Below are positions 1 to 13,300 of a stretch of DNA of 64,000 nucleotides, piece after piece. The translations under genes and the position numbers were made by a program. Source of the stretch: Cladobotryum mycophilum (taxonomy: Eukaryota; Ascomycota; Sordariomycetes; Hypocreales; Hypocreaceae); contig CM071589.1 in assembly GCA_036429605.1 (NCBI GenBank), forward strand, positions 1,364,001 through 1,428,000, given 5' to 3'. Positions within the stretch are counted from its first letter, which is position 1. Every line of letters starts with the position of its first letter. The notes below the pieces were generated by a model, which did no database searches, had not been told where the DNA came from, and saw only the letters and a program-made list of their open reading frames with translations.

Positions 1-206
1 AAAGTCGACGAGGTGATTCAGAGCAAAGAAGACGGAAGTTGGGCTCATGAGTAAGATATAATGGCACTGTAAATCAGCGACACATCTTCAAATCAACTAG
101 CTAACACTATGTATGGTATTGGTGGTGTAAACGCATAACTAAACCTCAAAGGGATATCCAATGCATAAAACTTCAAGCTGTAAATGCTTCAAAACGAACA
201 AACTAA

Positions 207-1333
207 TCAGTTACTGCCATCTTTTGCCTCCTCTGCGATTGGCGCAGTTTGTTCCGCTGGCTGGTTCCGCTCAGCAATCTTCAGCTGGCTCATCTGGCTC
301 GCAAGACTCAACCCCGTACCCTTTCTCTTCTGCACGGCCTCTGCCCACCTCTTCTCATCACTAATAGGCTGACCTTGGCCATCCAAGCCCAAAACCTCCA
401 TCAGCTCTGGTATCTCGGCGTGATCTCTAGTCGTCTTCATCCGGTGGCACCAAGTCACCCTCTTCTCCTCGAACCTCCCATCCTTGCCCGAGTCGCCCAC
501 ATGCCCAGGTTCTTCAAACGAGCCAAGCTGCGGCCTATGCTCGTCCCGCGGGGTCGTAACAGGCGTCACAATGTCCAGCGGCTCAAAGAGGAATTCACCG
601 CCAACTTGGCGGGAATCGCCAGATTTGAGCGCCAGACCCGAGGGCACAAACTTTAGACCCTGCACGATGCTGTCCAAGATCCCCTTGGCTGTGCTCTTCT
701 TTGCGTAGGCAGGCCTCTCGCCCATGTTTAGCGTCTTCATCATGCCGAGGGCGTCAAACAGTGACCGCGTCGGATCCGTATAGACTGGAAAAGGGCAGCC
801 CGTTTCCTTTACGTACATGTCGATCAGGGCAGGGTCTCCGCATCCAATGACGGTAATGAAAGTGCTGACGGGCAAACGCAACAGCGCGTCGGGGGTAATC
901 GACTCGGATAATGTTCGAAGGTATTCTTGGCACATCTGTATTAAAACAAGATGATTAGCAATGCACTGCGCAGCAATAGATTGGGAAAACATACGCCGCA
1001 GAAAAAGTGTCGAACAAAGATGACGAGCACACGGCGGGCGACGTTTTGCCCCGTGTACAGGCTCTTGAATGTATGCGTCTTGCCATTGCGATCAAGCAAT
1101 ACATAGTTCTCAATCTCGTCGAGGAGTTCCGCAGAAGGTATCTCGTTGGTGGTTTGAACCTCGCCGTCAAAGTCCTTGGGTTTGGTCTTGTCGATGTCGA
1201 GAGACGCAGGAGGTGACTGATTGGAGGATGGCGCCTTGCTGGCTGGTGATGTCACTGGTTCCTGTTCCCGTGGCGCTGGAGCAGAGGTAGGCTCCTCTAG
1301 CTTGGGGACAGACTCGACCTTTGTTTCTTCCAT
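207..1333 (-). CDS. Peroxiredoxin-like 2 / AhpC-TSA antioxidant-domain protein
   Basis: Two exons, 1333-995 and 935-207, joined across a 59-nt intron (GTATGT donor, TACAG acceptor) give 355 aa. The first ~75 residues are Pro/Ser/Glu-rich and probably disordered. A thioredoxin-fold AhpC/TSA (PRXL2-type) domain follows from about residue 80 to 240, opening with a hydrophobic strand ending FVRHFFCG and, after splicing, a CGMC motif (Cys112/Cys115). The splice junction falls inside this redox motif. The C-terminal ~110 residues are low-complexity and charged. Family members are thioredoxin-like oxidoreductases presumed to act in redox balance in the cytosol; substrates are mostly unknown. ATG 1333 is the first in-frame Met after the leader. 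I am sure of the family and unsure of the biochemical role. Confidence 0.85.
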
Positions 1334-2190
1334 TTCTAGACTAATCCGAGATTTTCAAGTGTGCCAAAGAAAGTTACACAAAACAAAACATCAAGACTAG
1401 TTAGGTTGATGGGAAAGAAGCCTAATTTATTAAAAGATTCCCCCCCCCTCCTCTCCTTCCCTTCTCCCCACAAATGGTATTGTCAACAAGCAAGGGGCGC
1501 AAAATAGCTTCATGTCCGCTGGCGCTACCACGTCGGAGGCGGCAGTCTTCCCGGTTTTGGATCAATTGCTCCGTGCTGGAACCTGGGTTTACCATGGAGA
1601 GTGGTGGGAGACTCGTCCAGAACTTCTTGCTTTGCCTGAGACAACTGCGCCACTACTTTTAATAAATATCCATGGGGGATTGGCCAAGGTAGCTGCTCAT
1701 TAAGGCGCATGTACCAAAAACTGGGATGCAGGAGTTGAGCAAACGGTTTTCCGGTCAAAGTACTTGTGCTGGCTGTTGATATGCTACCCTGTATTTGTCC
1801 ACATCGAAGGGAGCCAACATCAAAATAATTGTCAATGCCCCAGAAAATAGATCCAGCCAGCCCTCATAGTCTAGATAACTAAGATTCATCATTAAAACAA
1901 CGGAAACACACCGCCAACTACGGGGTATAGCCTCCTCCTGTAACCTAAGACTTCTTTCTAATTTTAGTCGTTACCTACCCATCAGATCCCCGCGTCCTGT
2001 GAGGTACCTGCATGTAGGCTGTGTCGCCTTATCATATATCCACGGGCCATCAAATCTACAAGCTAGCGGGGTGATGCACTTTTTCTCCATCTCACACCAA
2101 AGCTCCTCCTCCTGTCACTCACTCGTCTTTTTTTTATTTACTTATTCATTATTCTTATTACACAGCCCAATCTCACAGCCCACACTTGCC
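1334..2190. other. Intergenic, divergent promoter region
   Basis: Upstream of both flanking genes, which diverge from here. It contains a run of nine C at 1440-1448 and a pyrimidine-rich stretch at 2095-2160 just before the downstream ATG, typical of fungal 5' leaders. No coding potential is convincing. Confidence 0.6.
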
Positions 2191-2653
2191 ATGGATGAAG
2201 ACCAAGACGGCGGACTGCTCAACATTGACTTTTCAGATGTCGAGGAAGATGACACCAAGAAGCGAGCAGACAGAACTGGCCAAACAGAAGCACACTTCCA
2301 AGCTGTGAAGCGAGACTACAGTGCCAAGGTCGAAAATGGAAATGTGAGGGCTCATGCGCAACACCCACCCAATCCGTCGATATTTATGCAAGAAAGACCA
2401 ACTAACACGGTATTTCGTACAGATCTACAAGTCCGTTGACCTCTCACTTGGCCCCAATGCCAACAAGATACACATTTATGAGTTTCTCCACGCAGTCGAG
2501 GAACTATACTTCTTTCGCCAATACCAGCATGCCATCGACTTGGTGCACGAAATAACCGCTGCTTCAGTTGGCAACAAAGGTTTGGATGAAGAAACACGAC
2601 AGTTACTCTCCGTGTATGAGTCAAAATGTAAACAGAAACTTGGTAATGCTTGA
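2191..2653 (+). CDS. Small conserved fungal protein, TPR-like helical
   Basis: Exon 1 is 2191-2343 and exon 2 is 2423-2653, with a 79-nt intron (GTGAGG donor, GTACAG acceptor); the joined product is 127 aa. The first ~50 residues are acidic (DEDQDGG, DVEEDDTKK). The rest is helical with an EFLHAVEELYFFRQYQHAID pattern that looks like a single tetratricopeptide-type helix pair. The reading frame stays open and charged across the splice, which supports the intron. I do not recognise the function. A possible third exon would replace the last few residues and extend the protein to 2903 (see findings). Confidence 0.7.
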
Positions 2654-3025
2654 GCCAAATCCATTAAATTTTGTGACCCTATTAGCTACCAAGTATCCCC
2701 ATTATACCCTCCATCTTGAAGCTTGGCTCCTTGGCCAAGATTCTTGTCTCCTCCACGGAAAGATGAGGAACTGCATGGCCATATCCTACTACGCTGCAGT
2801 ATGCGACTATGGAGACGAGCACTGCCTGCGCGACCTATTCGCGAGAACACCAATTATCAAGCCCCCAGTGCGCACGTGTCATGCGCAAAAACCTCAAGCC
2901 TGACCCTCGTACCCTTCGCCTCATAACTACCTCCCAAAACCGAAATATCCAGTGCGAATCCCTTACCGTAGCTAGTCTAGTACACAAAGTCTTGATGGCA
3001 CAAGACTTCATGTTGTATCGTCGAT
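2654..3025. other. Short gap, possibly coding on +
   Basis: Between convergent genes. The + strand frame to 2903 reads as a plausible protein segment with several Cys and aromatic residues; it is discussed as a possible extension of the upstream gene. Nothing else is seen. Confidence 0.4.
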
Positions 3026-5655
3026 CTAAATTCCGGCAAACTGACCTTCAAAGGCAGCAGGCTTATCAGCCCATCGTGAAGCACTCAGACCTTGGGCTGC
3101 TGAGCGGGAAGCTGGATTGGCCTTGGGAACTTGCGCCACCTGGGGTACCTCGACCACTCGGGGAGTCCACTTTGACTGTAGAGCCTCCGTAGACTTGGCT
3201 GCTGATACTGTGTAGTCTGCATCACATCAAATTAGTTACATTTTGTTGCAAATTCAGCTTCGAATAGACTTACTAGATGGACTAGCCCAACGTGAGCTTG
3301 CTAGACCCTGAACTTGGGGTTTAGCCTTTGGAGTTGGAGATGGAAGTACAACGTTGAGTCGCGCTGGAGATTCCACATTGTTCGCGTGCAGCGAATTGCC
3401 GTCTTCGCATGACTCCGTAAAGTCATGGTTCGTAATCTGGGGAACGGATGCTGGGAGTGTAACCGTTGGTTGTACTTGAGTTGTGTCCGAGTGCATTGAA
3501 CTTCCATCTTGTCGCGACTCTGATATTGAGTCATTTGAAGCGGGTTCATGAGAGCTGGGCTTGCCAGCTAACCAATCTTTGTGCCTCGATAGGGCAGTAA
3601 TAACTGCTTTCTTGTGACTGATAGATTGAGCAACAGAATTAGCCTTGTGCCTTTGGGTAATAGTTCTAGAATCCTCAATGTCTTCCTGATGAGGCATAGC
3701 TTTCCATTCAAGGCTTCTGATCTCCTCTGGGGTATAAGTGATTCGTTCCTCCCGCTTCTCCGGAACAGGATCTCGCTTGAGGGCCTCAATGGCCGGTATC
3801 TGGGAGACCATCTGCTCTCCCTTGCGCTCGTCAGTTTTGATTTTGATGCGAATCAAGATATGCAAGAGTTCCTGAAAATCTGCCCTCATCCCTTCGTCCT
3901 CGCCGTGCATGAATCCAGCCTCGTTCCAATCCTGGACTACAGCATCCCCAACGTCTCGGACAGTTTGGGCAGAGATCTGAGCACCGCCCTCGGCAATTCT
4001 GAACAAAATCTTTTGGACGATGATTAGGAGGGAGTTTGCGGCATCATACATACTCGCTCCTGGGGCTGTGACGTGCACTAACCCATTGCTTGGAGGGGCA
4101 TCGTCGATGTGTACAAGGCTTCTTTCAGTTTCTCCGCTAGTCGGTATTTCGCTCGAGTTGTTGGACGTGGTAACAATTGCAGTGCCCGTGGCGGGTTCGA
4201 TGGATGTCTCCTCGGCTGGATTCGAATAATCCTCTCGAGTGAGTGGCAGGACGATTTTCTTCTTCTCTTCGCTTGTCTCAGTTTCCTTGGCTATGGAGGA
4301 TGAGACGGATGAGACGGCTGCTATCGCCATAGAGGTGGTTTTCAAATGTTGGGTAGCAGAGTCCTGAAGACTCTTCAGATAATGTCGAAAGTGGTCTGCC
4401 TTGGAATCCGGCTTGAATCTTAGACTGTATTTGAACGTGCCCTTGCCTTGTTGACAGGTGACCATGCATACTGCGCCTTGAACAGTCGGGGGATCAAGGT
4501 CCAAGACATTGTGAACTCGTTCGCCACCCTTCCCGGGAGCTGTGAGAACGAGAAATCCGTGACTGGTTTTCAGATTTGCCCTCAGTACATACTCAGCAGC
4601 AAATGTATTCTTGCCATTGACGCCAGTAACTATCTCGCATGGCCCTTTGTACAGAGTATGATCTTGAGTCTCTCCCGTTGGGGGTGGTGTAGTCTCTGAT
4701 TTGGGTTGATCGTTGCTGGTAGGGGATGTGTTGGGTAATCCTAAAAAACTTATTAGTCAAGACATTAGAGGATATATGTCAAATAATACCTTTCTGTGTG
4801 GTCATGACTTGAGCTCTTTCAGTGCTAAGGCTCTTCATGGGCTGCTGTTGAGATTGCTGAACAGCGAATGCCTTCTTCTGGGCTCCAGCTAGAATGCTAG
4901 CTTGGCGTTGTCGGGCCCCAGGGTCATTAACACCCTTTTGTGGCGCTTTCGGCTTCTGAATACCCGCGGGCCCTTTTGTGCTGTTTCGGTTGAATCCTGA
5001 CGCAAGCTGGGGTGGTGCTCTAGGCGAGATGTCAGTACTTGACTAGATATTGTAAAGGGAACCTTCTAGGCGTACGTTTGGAAGACATGACTTCGCATAT
5101 AGTCTCGGGCAATTTGCTTAGCCCAAGGTCGAGCATCCTCATACTCGAGACCTTCCATCTGCTTTGACTCCTCGTCGTCAATTTTCGCTTCGATCTTCAT
5201 TAGCATCATCCAAGAATCTTCCAGCGCAAGAAACTTACCGCCCCATCCTTTGGAGAGCTTTGCCTTCAGCTCTTTGGGTATATGGCTAACTCCAGTACCT
5301 CTTCCGGGTTGGAACGTTGGGCCTCTCTTGGACACATCGCTCAGAGGGAGCTCCTCCTGTCGCTCTCGGCTGAGATCGGCCTACATATGAGAAGTGTTAG
5401 AAACATATAATTTCTTGGGGATAATAAGACCAGGTAGTTGTTTTGGCCTGAGTATATGGACTTTGCTGATGTTGGGATGGAAAGTGACCAAAAATATCGG
5501 TTTCATCTAGCAGAGAGGAAGAGAACAAAGAGTGGATTGGAAGGCATGTGCTCTGAAGATGAGATATGCTTTGGTGATGGGGGATGGGATAGAAAAGAAG
5601 GATTCCGGCTTACCATGCAGGCCTGATACAGGGCCTTGTCAACAACGGCGCTCAT
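3026..5655 (-). CDS. Fungal protein of unknown function with repeated SRWA motifs
   Basis: Five exons: 5655-5614, 5380-5076, 5019-4790, 4740-3274 and 3216-3026, giving 744 aa with consistent phases. The introns use GTAAGC, GTACGC, GTATTA and GTAAGT donors. The 14-residue first exon begins MSAVVDK. Residues ~15-115 are a charged helical block rich in Trp and Lys. Residues ~195-295 form a compact domain that looks like a PH-type beta fold (YKGPCEIVTGV ... MVTCQQGKGTFKYSLRF). The C-terminal half is long, disordered and Ser/Thr/Pro-rich, ending with two copies of an L-x-x-SRWA motif, one on each side of the last intron. I do not recognise a named family. The frame upstream of ATG 5655 is also open, but it reads like leader sequence. 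Confidence 0.78.
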
Positions 5656-8600
5656 CGGAAGAGTCTGTAGGCTGCTTCGCCTCGAGAATAAAATACTAGA
5701 ATGAATGAGAGACAAAGGGGTCTGTCTGAATGACTTGTAGAAACGAGGGATCAAACTCCTTTTGATGGTGTGAATGCGAGCTTCTATGCCTGAGTCGTTG
5801 GTATTGATGTGGTGGTGCAAGAAAAAAACAATCAGGGGCAAGCACTGGGGAAGGGTGAGAGGGGAATGTAGGCGGGGAAAGAAACGGGGAGAAAGGCAAG
5901 GGAGCAAACAAGCCTTAGGAACAAGGCGATAAATCGAGATTCAGGGAAAGGAAAGCTACGAGAAAAGACCTTCGTGGTCGCGGGCAGCTATTGCCGGTCT
6001 CTGACACTCGAAAGGACCCCAGAGCCGGGGATACTGTTCAATAGCCCGCTTAGTATCCTATTATGAGAGCTGGCCTTTCTATCGGAACCCGTTAAATGTA
6101 AAACTTGAACTGTCCTTCTTCGTGTTTGGGTGAATGCGCTTGTTCTGTCGTAGTGTATTGACTTGGGAGGTTGGCAGCTGAAGTAGGTACTTGGTGTTAG
6201 GATTGTCGGAGGAAAGAAGGCAAGTGCAGGCGCAAACAAATCCTACCCTCTTGTATTTGTAGTGTTGCGAATTCTTCGAGCCTCATTACTAGGGCAACCA
6301 CGAGCTCAGAAGATCAAATCACCAGAGTATCCTATCAGCAACCAGCTATTAGTGATTCGGTGCAAGTGTGCAACAGTGAGTTTCAATGTGTCTGCTCCTG
6401 ACACTGAGCTTCCAACTCCATCCAAACTATGAGAGGCTTACCTCGTTCTAGGCTATTGGGTTGTCCTGAAAATCTTCTATTCATTTGATGTTCAGTTCAC
6501 CCTGTTCTAGTCTCTATGCCAAAGGTCAAACAATCTTCTCGTTCTCGTGTGCATTTGGTAGGTAGGGAGTCTCTGCTTGGAGAACTTGTCAAGTTTGAGT
6601 CTTTCTACGTTTGTACTGCAGTTATGGGTCTCCTTATACCCGTTTGCAGATTCTGCTGATATCCGCTTAACTGCCATCTTGCACCCAGGCATTTTTAGAA
6701 GTTAAATCTTACCAGTTGTTAGACCATTATACTTCCATCATATCAAATCATCTCAGCATCTCGAAACTACACCATTCGACTCCATTTAAACACACTTATT
6801 CTCTAGAAATAGATTTGTTGGTCTTTGTCACATGTCGTATGCCATACACGACATCATCTATTCTCACACAGTTTCGCTTACTTGCATTATCGAACGGAAC
6901 CGACCAACACGCTTTCAAGACTACTTCATCAACTCGAAGATAAGTTGCTTCTAGTGGATCCATGGCACTATCTCAGACCTGTTCACCTTTATCTCGATAT
7001 GATCAAGGTCTGCTTCAGTCCAATATACCAGTTATTCCAGTCGTTCTGATCAGTTTCTAGAGTCTACTTCTCCATTCCTCTGAAGCTTAGGCAACGTGGC
7101 CTGCATAAAAGTATGCGCATACCAGTACCATATATTCCTCATAGTTTAGTATATGGCTAAATTATTTGTAGCAAGTACAGCATCGATGCCTGTGTGCGCT
7201 ATGGAGAGCTGAGAGGGCAAGATGAGGAGTCATTTACCAACCTTCAAGTGTAGACAAGATGAAGTATCCCCAAGCTTTCATTTAACCTCCGTTTGCAATT
7301 CTGATGCGTTCCGAAGGGAGGATCGAGAAGGAAAATATCATATAAAGATGTTGCTTTTAGCAGGTTGCCATATCTTCATAGAAAGCATAAAATCATCAGG
7401 CACAACGCTTAATCTTCTCAATCAAACAGTATATGTATGACTCTAACAAGTTTGAAGAGAGATCCAAAGTGAAGAATTCTCACCAATATTATATACTTTT
7501 ATATATCTCCATTTCATGGCTATACCAGCACAAACGAGATCAGCAAATAGGGAACATTATTCTGAGGAGCTAAATCACTGAAATTATTCCCCACAGTTTG
7601 GTTCAGTCAACACAGTCAGCTTTCTTAATTACCATATGGACTAAATTGACCTATCCAGCAGTTAACTGCCTCGTATAAGCCCCGATTGGCTCGACTAGTT
7701 ATGCTGTTCTGGTTCTTTGGGCCACATCCTCAGAAGTCTACAAATGGTGGTTAGGTTAGCCATACTCCTTGCACGCCGTTTTACGGCCCAGATACCATTG
7801 CAAGAAGTCGGCTAGTCCGATCAAGATATTTTTAGATATGATTCGGGCCCCGACACTCTAGACAGCCGGAAGTTGAGAGGCTACAATGCGAAGCATCCTT
7901 GATGGTGTGCTGCTACCCTGTACTCTTGAGCGCAGCTCTTTCTGCGCCGAATGTGGCTGCAGTCGAATACTCGGTAGTTATCATAGGTACAAATATTTTA
8001 CACCATCACATGGCACTTTAAAGTGTAAGGTAGTCAACCAAGTCGGCTAGAATGATACAGTCATTGTCGAACGGTCTGACAAGTCTGAAGCGGGATGCAA
8101 AACAGAAAACGGCAACATGACTTGAAGCTGATAAGTAGCAGGGCGAACCTCTGTTTGTAAGATCACTAGCTGTGGCTTTAGACCAACGTTTTCTTGGTAT
8201 CTAGAGCGTTGGTGTTGGTTTTACCGGTTCTCCAACCTGTTTTAAGAAGTCATTAGGGAATATGGAACGGATTGTGACACCGGTCTAGTGTCGCTGGGGG
8301 TTGTTTGCTCTGCCTTGTTTGCAGGTCTGCCTAACGGGAATTAGCATCATTAGCTTTTGGTGCCACGGGCGCGATGCATTTTGCCACGAGGAGCGTTGCC
8401 ATGTGAGAACGCAGGGGAAGTTTTGCCTCGCAAGGCATTCCTGACGATTTGAGCCCCTCCCAAGTATTGAATCCGGATCTGAGGCTGGAGCTCCGAAAGA
8501 CGGCTGGGGCTGAATAGTGTTGAGTGTTGAACCGATAAGGGTGTAGTGGGAATATTAAGCTCATGCACTATGGAATGCACAGATGCCGGCATGGCAAGGA

Positions 8601-10399
8601 GTTTTTGACCATCTGTGACAGTTTCCAAGCCGGTGATTCTCCTCATCGGAGGGGTTTCACGGTGCCTGGCTCGAAGAAACGACAGATTGTGGATTGTGCA
8701 ACGGTTGTCGCCTGTAGTCCGAGCATAATAGTCGGTGCTGCCCGCCAGTTCATTCTCGCTTGTGCTCTGCTGCAGCTGCTGCAAGACGGTTATGGAAATG
8801 TAGATCTGCCGGAACCAGTGGTAGATACTTTGGCGCGGCTGCAGGTCATGCAGATAGCCTATGGAACTTGCGGATAGGAAGAAGCCATGTTCCAGATGTG
8901 TTGGATTGGGTCTGGACACTGTATCAGTCTATCTAAATCCGATGACAGATTTTGTTTAAAAATGGATCAGTCAGTCAGACAAGGCAAAGTTTGATGTTTC
9001 GACGACGCAAACCTCGTTAGAACGGACAGCGCTTCATCCGGAACTGTTCGATGTTGAGACCACATGCCGCGCGTGCCCACGTTGAAGATCATTGCGGCGA
9101 TGATTTGGGGCGCGATAATTGGTTATCGTCACAAAGAGCCACGACGGTTGCGAGGCTGAGTCTTTGGCGCATGCGGGATAGTTTCGTTCCATCCATTGTT
9201 ATTTTTGGCACTTGGTTCCCCAGTCAATAGTCGAGATAGTCCACAATCCATCCACTTGGACGATGCCAAGGCTTTCACGTTGCCCAGCCAGCTGATTAAT
9301 TTTTCTTGCATCCGAACTAGATGCATGATGTCTGGAAACCTGCAGATACTTGTAGTAATTCTTTTCCTACTGCACCATAGATTGAATGCCAATTTTTTTT
9401 AATAAAGATGGACTTTTCATAATCTCAAAGAGCGCACCCCTGAATGCAACTTTGCAACACTTACACCCCCATCGACGTCATTTATGGTCGCCAAGGCAAT
9501 AGGGACTGTTAGCGGGGCGCATCAGGAGAGGAGAGGGAGGGATGGATGAAAGTACAGCGCTTCTGCTCAGTAAAACCTCAGTACAACTTACAAGTTACAG
9601 TGGGTACTTTACAGCACCATCAACAGTCAGCCCTTCCGCATCGCCCTCCCTAAAGTCGCTAGACGCTCATTAGCGTCTCTGAAACCGACGGGTTGGGGGT
9701 CCAGCCAGGGATCATCCATCGAATAAGACGTTGTAACCCCCTGGTCGCAACACTCTGTGAAACTGCTTTAGCCCTTTTCCTTTGACAATTTCATCGCCTT
9801 GAAACCGTCGCTCAACCTTTCGCAAACTTGTTGTTATTTGCATCTTCATCCCCCCTTCTGGGACTGCTCTCTTCTTCTTGCGCCAGACTTGCGCTTTCTC
9901 GTTTGCTCTTTGTGTGAAAGAAGAAGAACCATCATCAGTCACAAAACACCGTGCGGGGAACCACTACCAGCTAATGCTCCTCTAAGACGATACGAGTTTC
10001 GGTACAGCCTCAATCGACGACGTATTCATCCCCATCCCTACGTACATACGAACATCCTCAGTTTGCGATCGACTCCCTTTGAACCATTTCGGGCCGTGCA
10101 CAGGCCTTCCCGTTGTCTCGCTCGACACTGAGTGTCAACGTAAACCAACCAACGCCACGACCCGTCGCGACGGATCCAAGCAAAACCGAGTAATTACGAC
10201 GAGTGCATATTATAGGCAGTACAGACACACACGCAAGGGGACGACGACGCAGCACTTTTGTTCATTCATCCATTCCAGACGGCGGTTAGGACGAGGAGGA
10301 GGAACGGCAGCTCCACCCCTCAAAAGTCCTCACTACTCCCTTTTCCCGTATTTTGGAACATAGTCTATAGAACGGAGGTCTTTCAGTCTCGTACTAGCC
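5656..10399. other. Gene-poor 4.7-kb region
   Basis: No gene I can support. It includes the leader of the SRWA gene (to ~5910), AT-rich unique-looking sequence (6.2-8.3 kb), overlapping open frames on both strands at 8350-8919 that lack family features, and the long pyrimidine-rich upstream region of the chitin synthase (from ~9.6 kb). No intact transposase, reverse transcriptase or terminal repeat was seen. Confidence 0.5.
9661..9678. repeat. Perfect 7-bp inverted repeat with 4-nt loop
   Basis: AGACGCT, four spacer bases, then AGCGTCT. It lies ~720 bp upstream of the chitin synthase ATG. It could be a palindromic factor site or chance. Confidence 0.4.
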
Positions 10400-13300
10400 A
10401 TGTCGTATGACCGTTTAGGTACGTTTCTCCATGCTCAATTTCCCCTTACTCAACACCCTGCGGAACCACGATACTTGACCCCATTGCTTGGGCCTTGAGG
10501 ACCCCTGCCTGTCTAATCTCGAAACACCTGCCCTTCTTTCAGTTGGTCCCTTTGTGACATTCATTGCTCCTTTCTACAGCTTGTTCCCCTCTTGTTGCTC
10601 CAAAGTTGTGCGCTGGTCTGGTTACTTGTGCAGCTTTGTCCCGAACCTGGGTGCGACGAGTGACAGACTAGGCGCAAACCGGTTGCGCGCATTCCCTTGG
10701 CAATTCTTTCCCTGGCCGACTTTTATACACCATTCAACCTTGAGCGGCAACGTCTTTCCTGACCTTTGAATTCTAATCTTGCAATTAATCCAGATCCCGA
10801 CTTTTACGACGACCAGATGGATCGTCGGGGCAACCCATTCAGGACGCCATCCCCTGGGCATCCAGCCCAGCAAGGATACCAGCTCGATGAACATCCATAT
10901 GGCCACCAACCTCAGCATCTCGATATGCCAACGGCTGGGGGGCATGGATTTGCAGCCTCAGGAGACCGCCTGAATTTGAATGCTGCTGTAAGTTGACTTC
11001 GCATCTTGGCGCAGCGCAGAGCAAACTGACTAACATGGTCCATCCAGCAATCGGTGGATAATCTGTCCTACAACAATGGCCACCATCAGGGCGATTACGC
11101 AGTGAACCCCGAGGAACATCACGATGCCTACTATAATGCCCCTTACGAACCGAATCCTCATGATGGCTATGACCAACAAGGATACGATCAGCAAGGTTAT
11201 GATTACGACGACCGCCGTCCAATGCTCCCACCACAAAATGCTGAGGATACTTTGACGCCCTACCAAGACACAAACCCACAAACACCTGCAGGCGGCATCA
11301 AAAGATGGAAGACTGTGAAGCAGGTTTTGCTATACCGCGGCAATTTGGTCCTCGATTGTCCTGTGCCGCCTGTCTTGTTGAGAGAAAACCCCCACGGCGA
11401 GCGTGATGAGTTTACACATATGCGATACTCCGCCGCGACATGCGACCCTTCCAAATTTTTCGAAGAGAATTTTACCCTACGACAGAAGCTGTTTAGCAAG
11501 CCCCGCCACACAGAGCTTTTTATTGTGGTGACCATGTATAACGAAGACGATGTTCTCTTTGCGCGAACCATGATGGGCGTTTTTAAGAACATTGAGTACA
11601 TGTGCAACCGCCCAAATAGCAAGACTTGGGGAAAGGATGCGTGGAAGAAGATTGTTGTGTGCATTGTCAGTGATGGTCGAGCTAAGATCAATCCTCGAAC
11701 AAAAGCAGTGTTGGCTGGTATGGGTGTTTACCAAGAGGGTATTGCAAAACAGCAGGTTAACAACAAAGATGTGACGGCACATATCTACGAATACACGACT
11801 CAGACGCATTTGCAGCTCAAGAACGATGTCGTTTCGCTGGTTCACAGACGACAGCCTGTGCAGATACTTTTCTGCTTGAAGGAGAAGAACCAAAAGAAAA
11901 TCAACTCACATAGATGGTTCTTCCAAGCTTTCGGTCGAGTTCTTGACCCCAACATTTGCGTTCTTCTCGATGCCGGAACAAGACCTGGTGGTAGCTCAAT
12001 TTATCACCTGTGGAAGGCATTTGATCTTGAACCCATGTGTGGAGGTGCCTGTGGTGAAATCAAGGCTATGTTGGGCACTGGCGGCAGAAATCTGATCAAT
12101 CCTCTCGTCGCTACTCAAAATTTTGAGTACAAGATGAGCAATATCCTGGATAAGCCTCTGGAGTCTGCTTTCGGATTCATCTCCGTCTTGCCAGGTGCCT
12201 TCTCCGCCTATCGCTATGTCGCTTTGCAGAATGATAAAGACGGTAAAGGTCCTCTGGAGAAATACTTTTTGGGTGAGACTCTGCATGGTGGTGCCGAGGC
12301 AGGTCTCTTTGAATCCAACATGTATCTTGCTGAAGATCGTATTCTTTGCTTCGAACTGGTCACAAAGCGAAACTGCCACTGGATCTTGCAATACGTCAAA
12401 TCTGCCAACGGCGAAACTGATGTACCAGATACGGTCACCGAGTTGGTTCTCCAGCGACGTCGTTGGCTCAACGGTTCTTTCTTCGCTGCTATTTACGCTA
12501 TCGCTCACTTCCACGATTTCTTCCGCTCTGATCACACCTTCTTACGAAAATTTGCTTTCTTTATTGAGTTTGTGTTCAACACCATCAACATGATCTTTGC
12601 TTGGTTCGCGATTGGCAACTTCTTCCTGGTATTCAAGATTCTTACGACGAGTTTGGGATCCGATGATCTCTTGGGTAAAACCGGTTCCATTCTTGGCGTT
12701 GTATTCACATGGCTTTACGGTGTAATCTTGATTACTTGTTTTGTCTTGTCTCTCGGTAATCGGCCGGCTGGTTCTGGAAAGCTTTACTCTGCCATGGTCT
12801 ACTTCTGGGCTTTTATAATGATGTAAGTTGACACCCCCTTATCGTGGCAACTATCACTAACGAACTGTAGCTATTTGATGTTTGCCGCCATCTTTATTGC
12901 TGTCAAGGCTATTATTGCAGACGTGAACGACTCGGATGGATTCAACATAAGCCAGCTATTTAAGAACAAGATCTTCTACACCCTGATCATTTCTGTCATG
13001 TCGACTTATGGCATCTGGCTGATTGCATCAATCATCATGTTCGACCCATGGCACATGGCCACATCCTTCATTCAGTACATGCTCTTGACCCCAACATTCA
13101 CCAACGTTCTCAATGTGTATGCTTTTTGCAACACACACGACGTTTCTTGGGGTACCAAGGGTGACGACAAAGTGGAGAAATTGCCTTCGGTCAACACCAA
13201 GGATGGCCAGGGAAAGACTGATCTCCCAGACGAAGGCGACTTGAATGCCCAGTACCAACGCGAGGTTGCGGTTTTTAGCACAAAGTTTAAGGAAGTCAAG

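Noticed and set aside
5656..5907. Extension of the SRWA gene upstream of ATG 5655
   Set aside because: The frame is open, but the text is a low-complexity Pro/Ser/Leu/Phe leader with no conserved feature.
8350..8919. Long overlapping open frames on both strands
   Set aside because: Neither has family features, good start context or introns; the + and - frames overlap, and the longer one lacks an ATG at its 5' end.
5911..9600. Possible transposon remnant in the gene-poor region
   Set aside because: No transposase or polymerase motif, terminal repeat or target duplication visible by eye.
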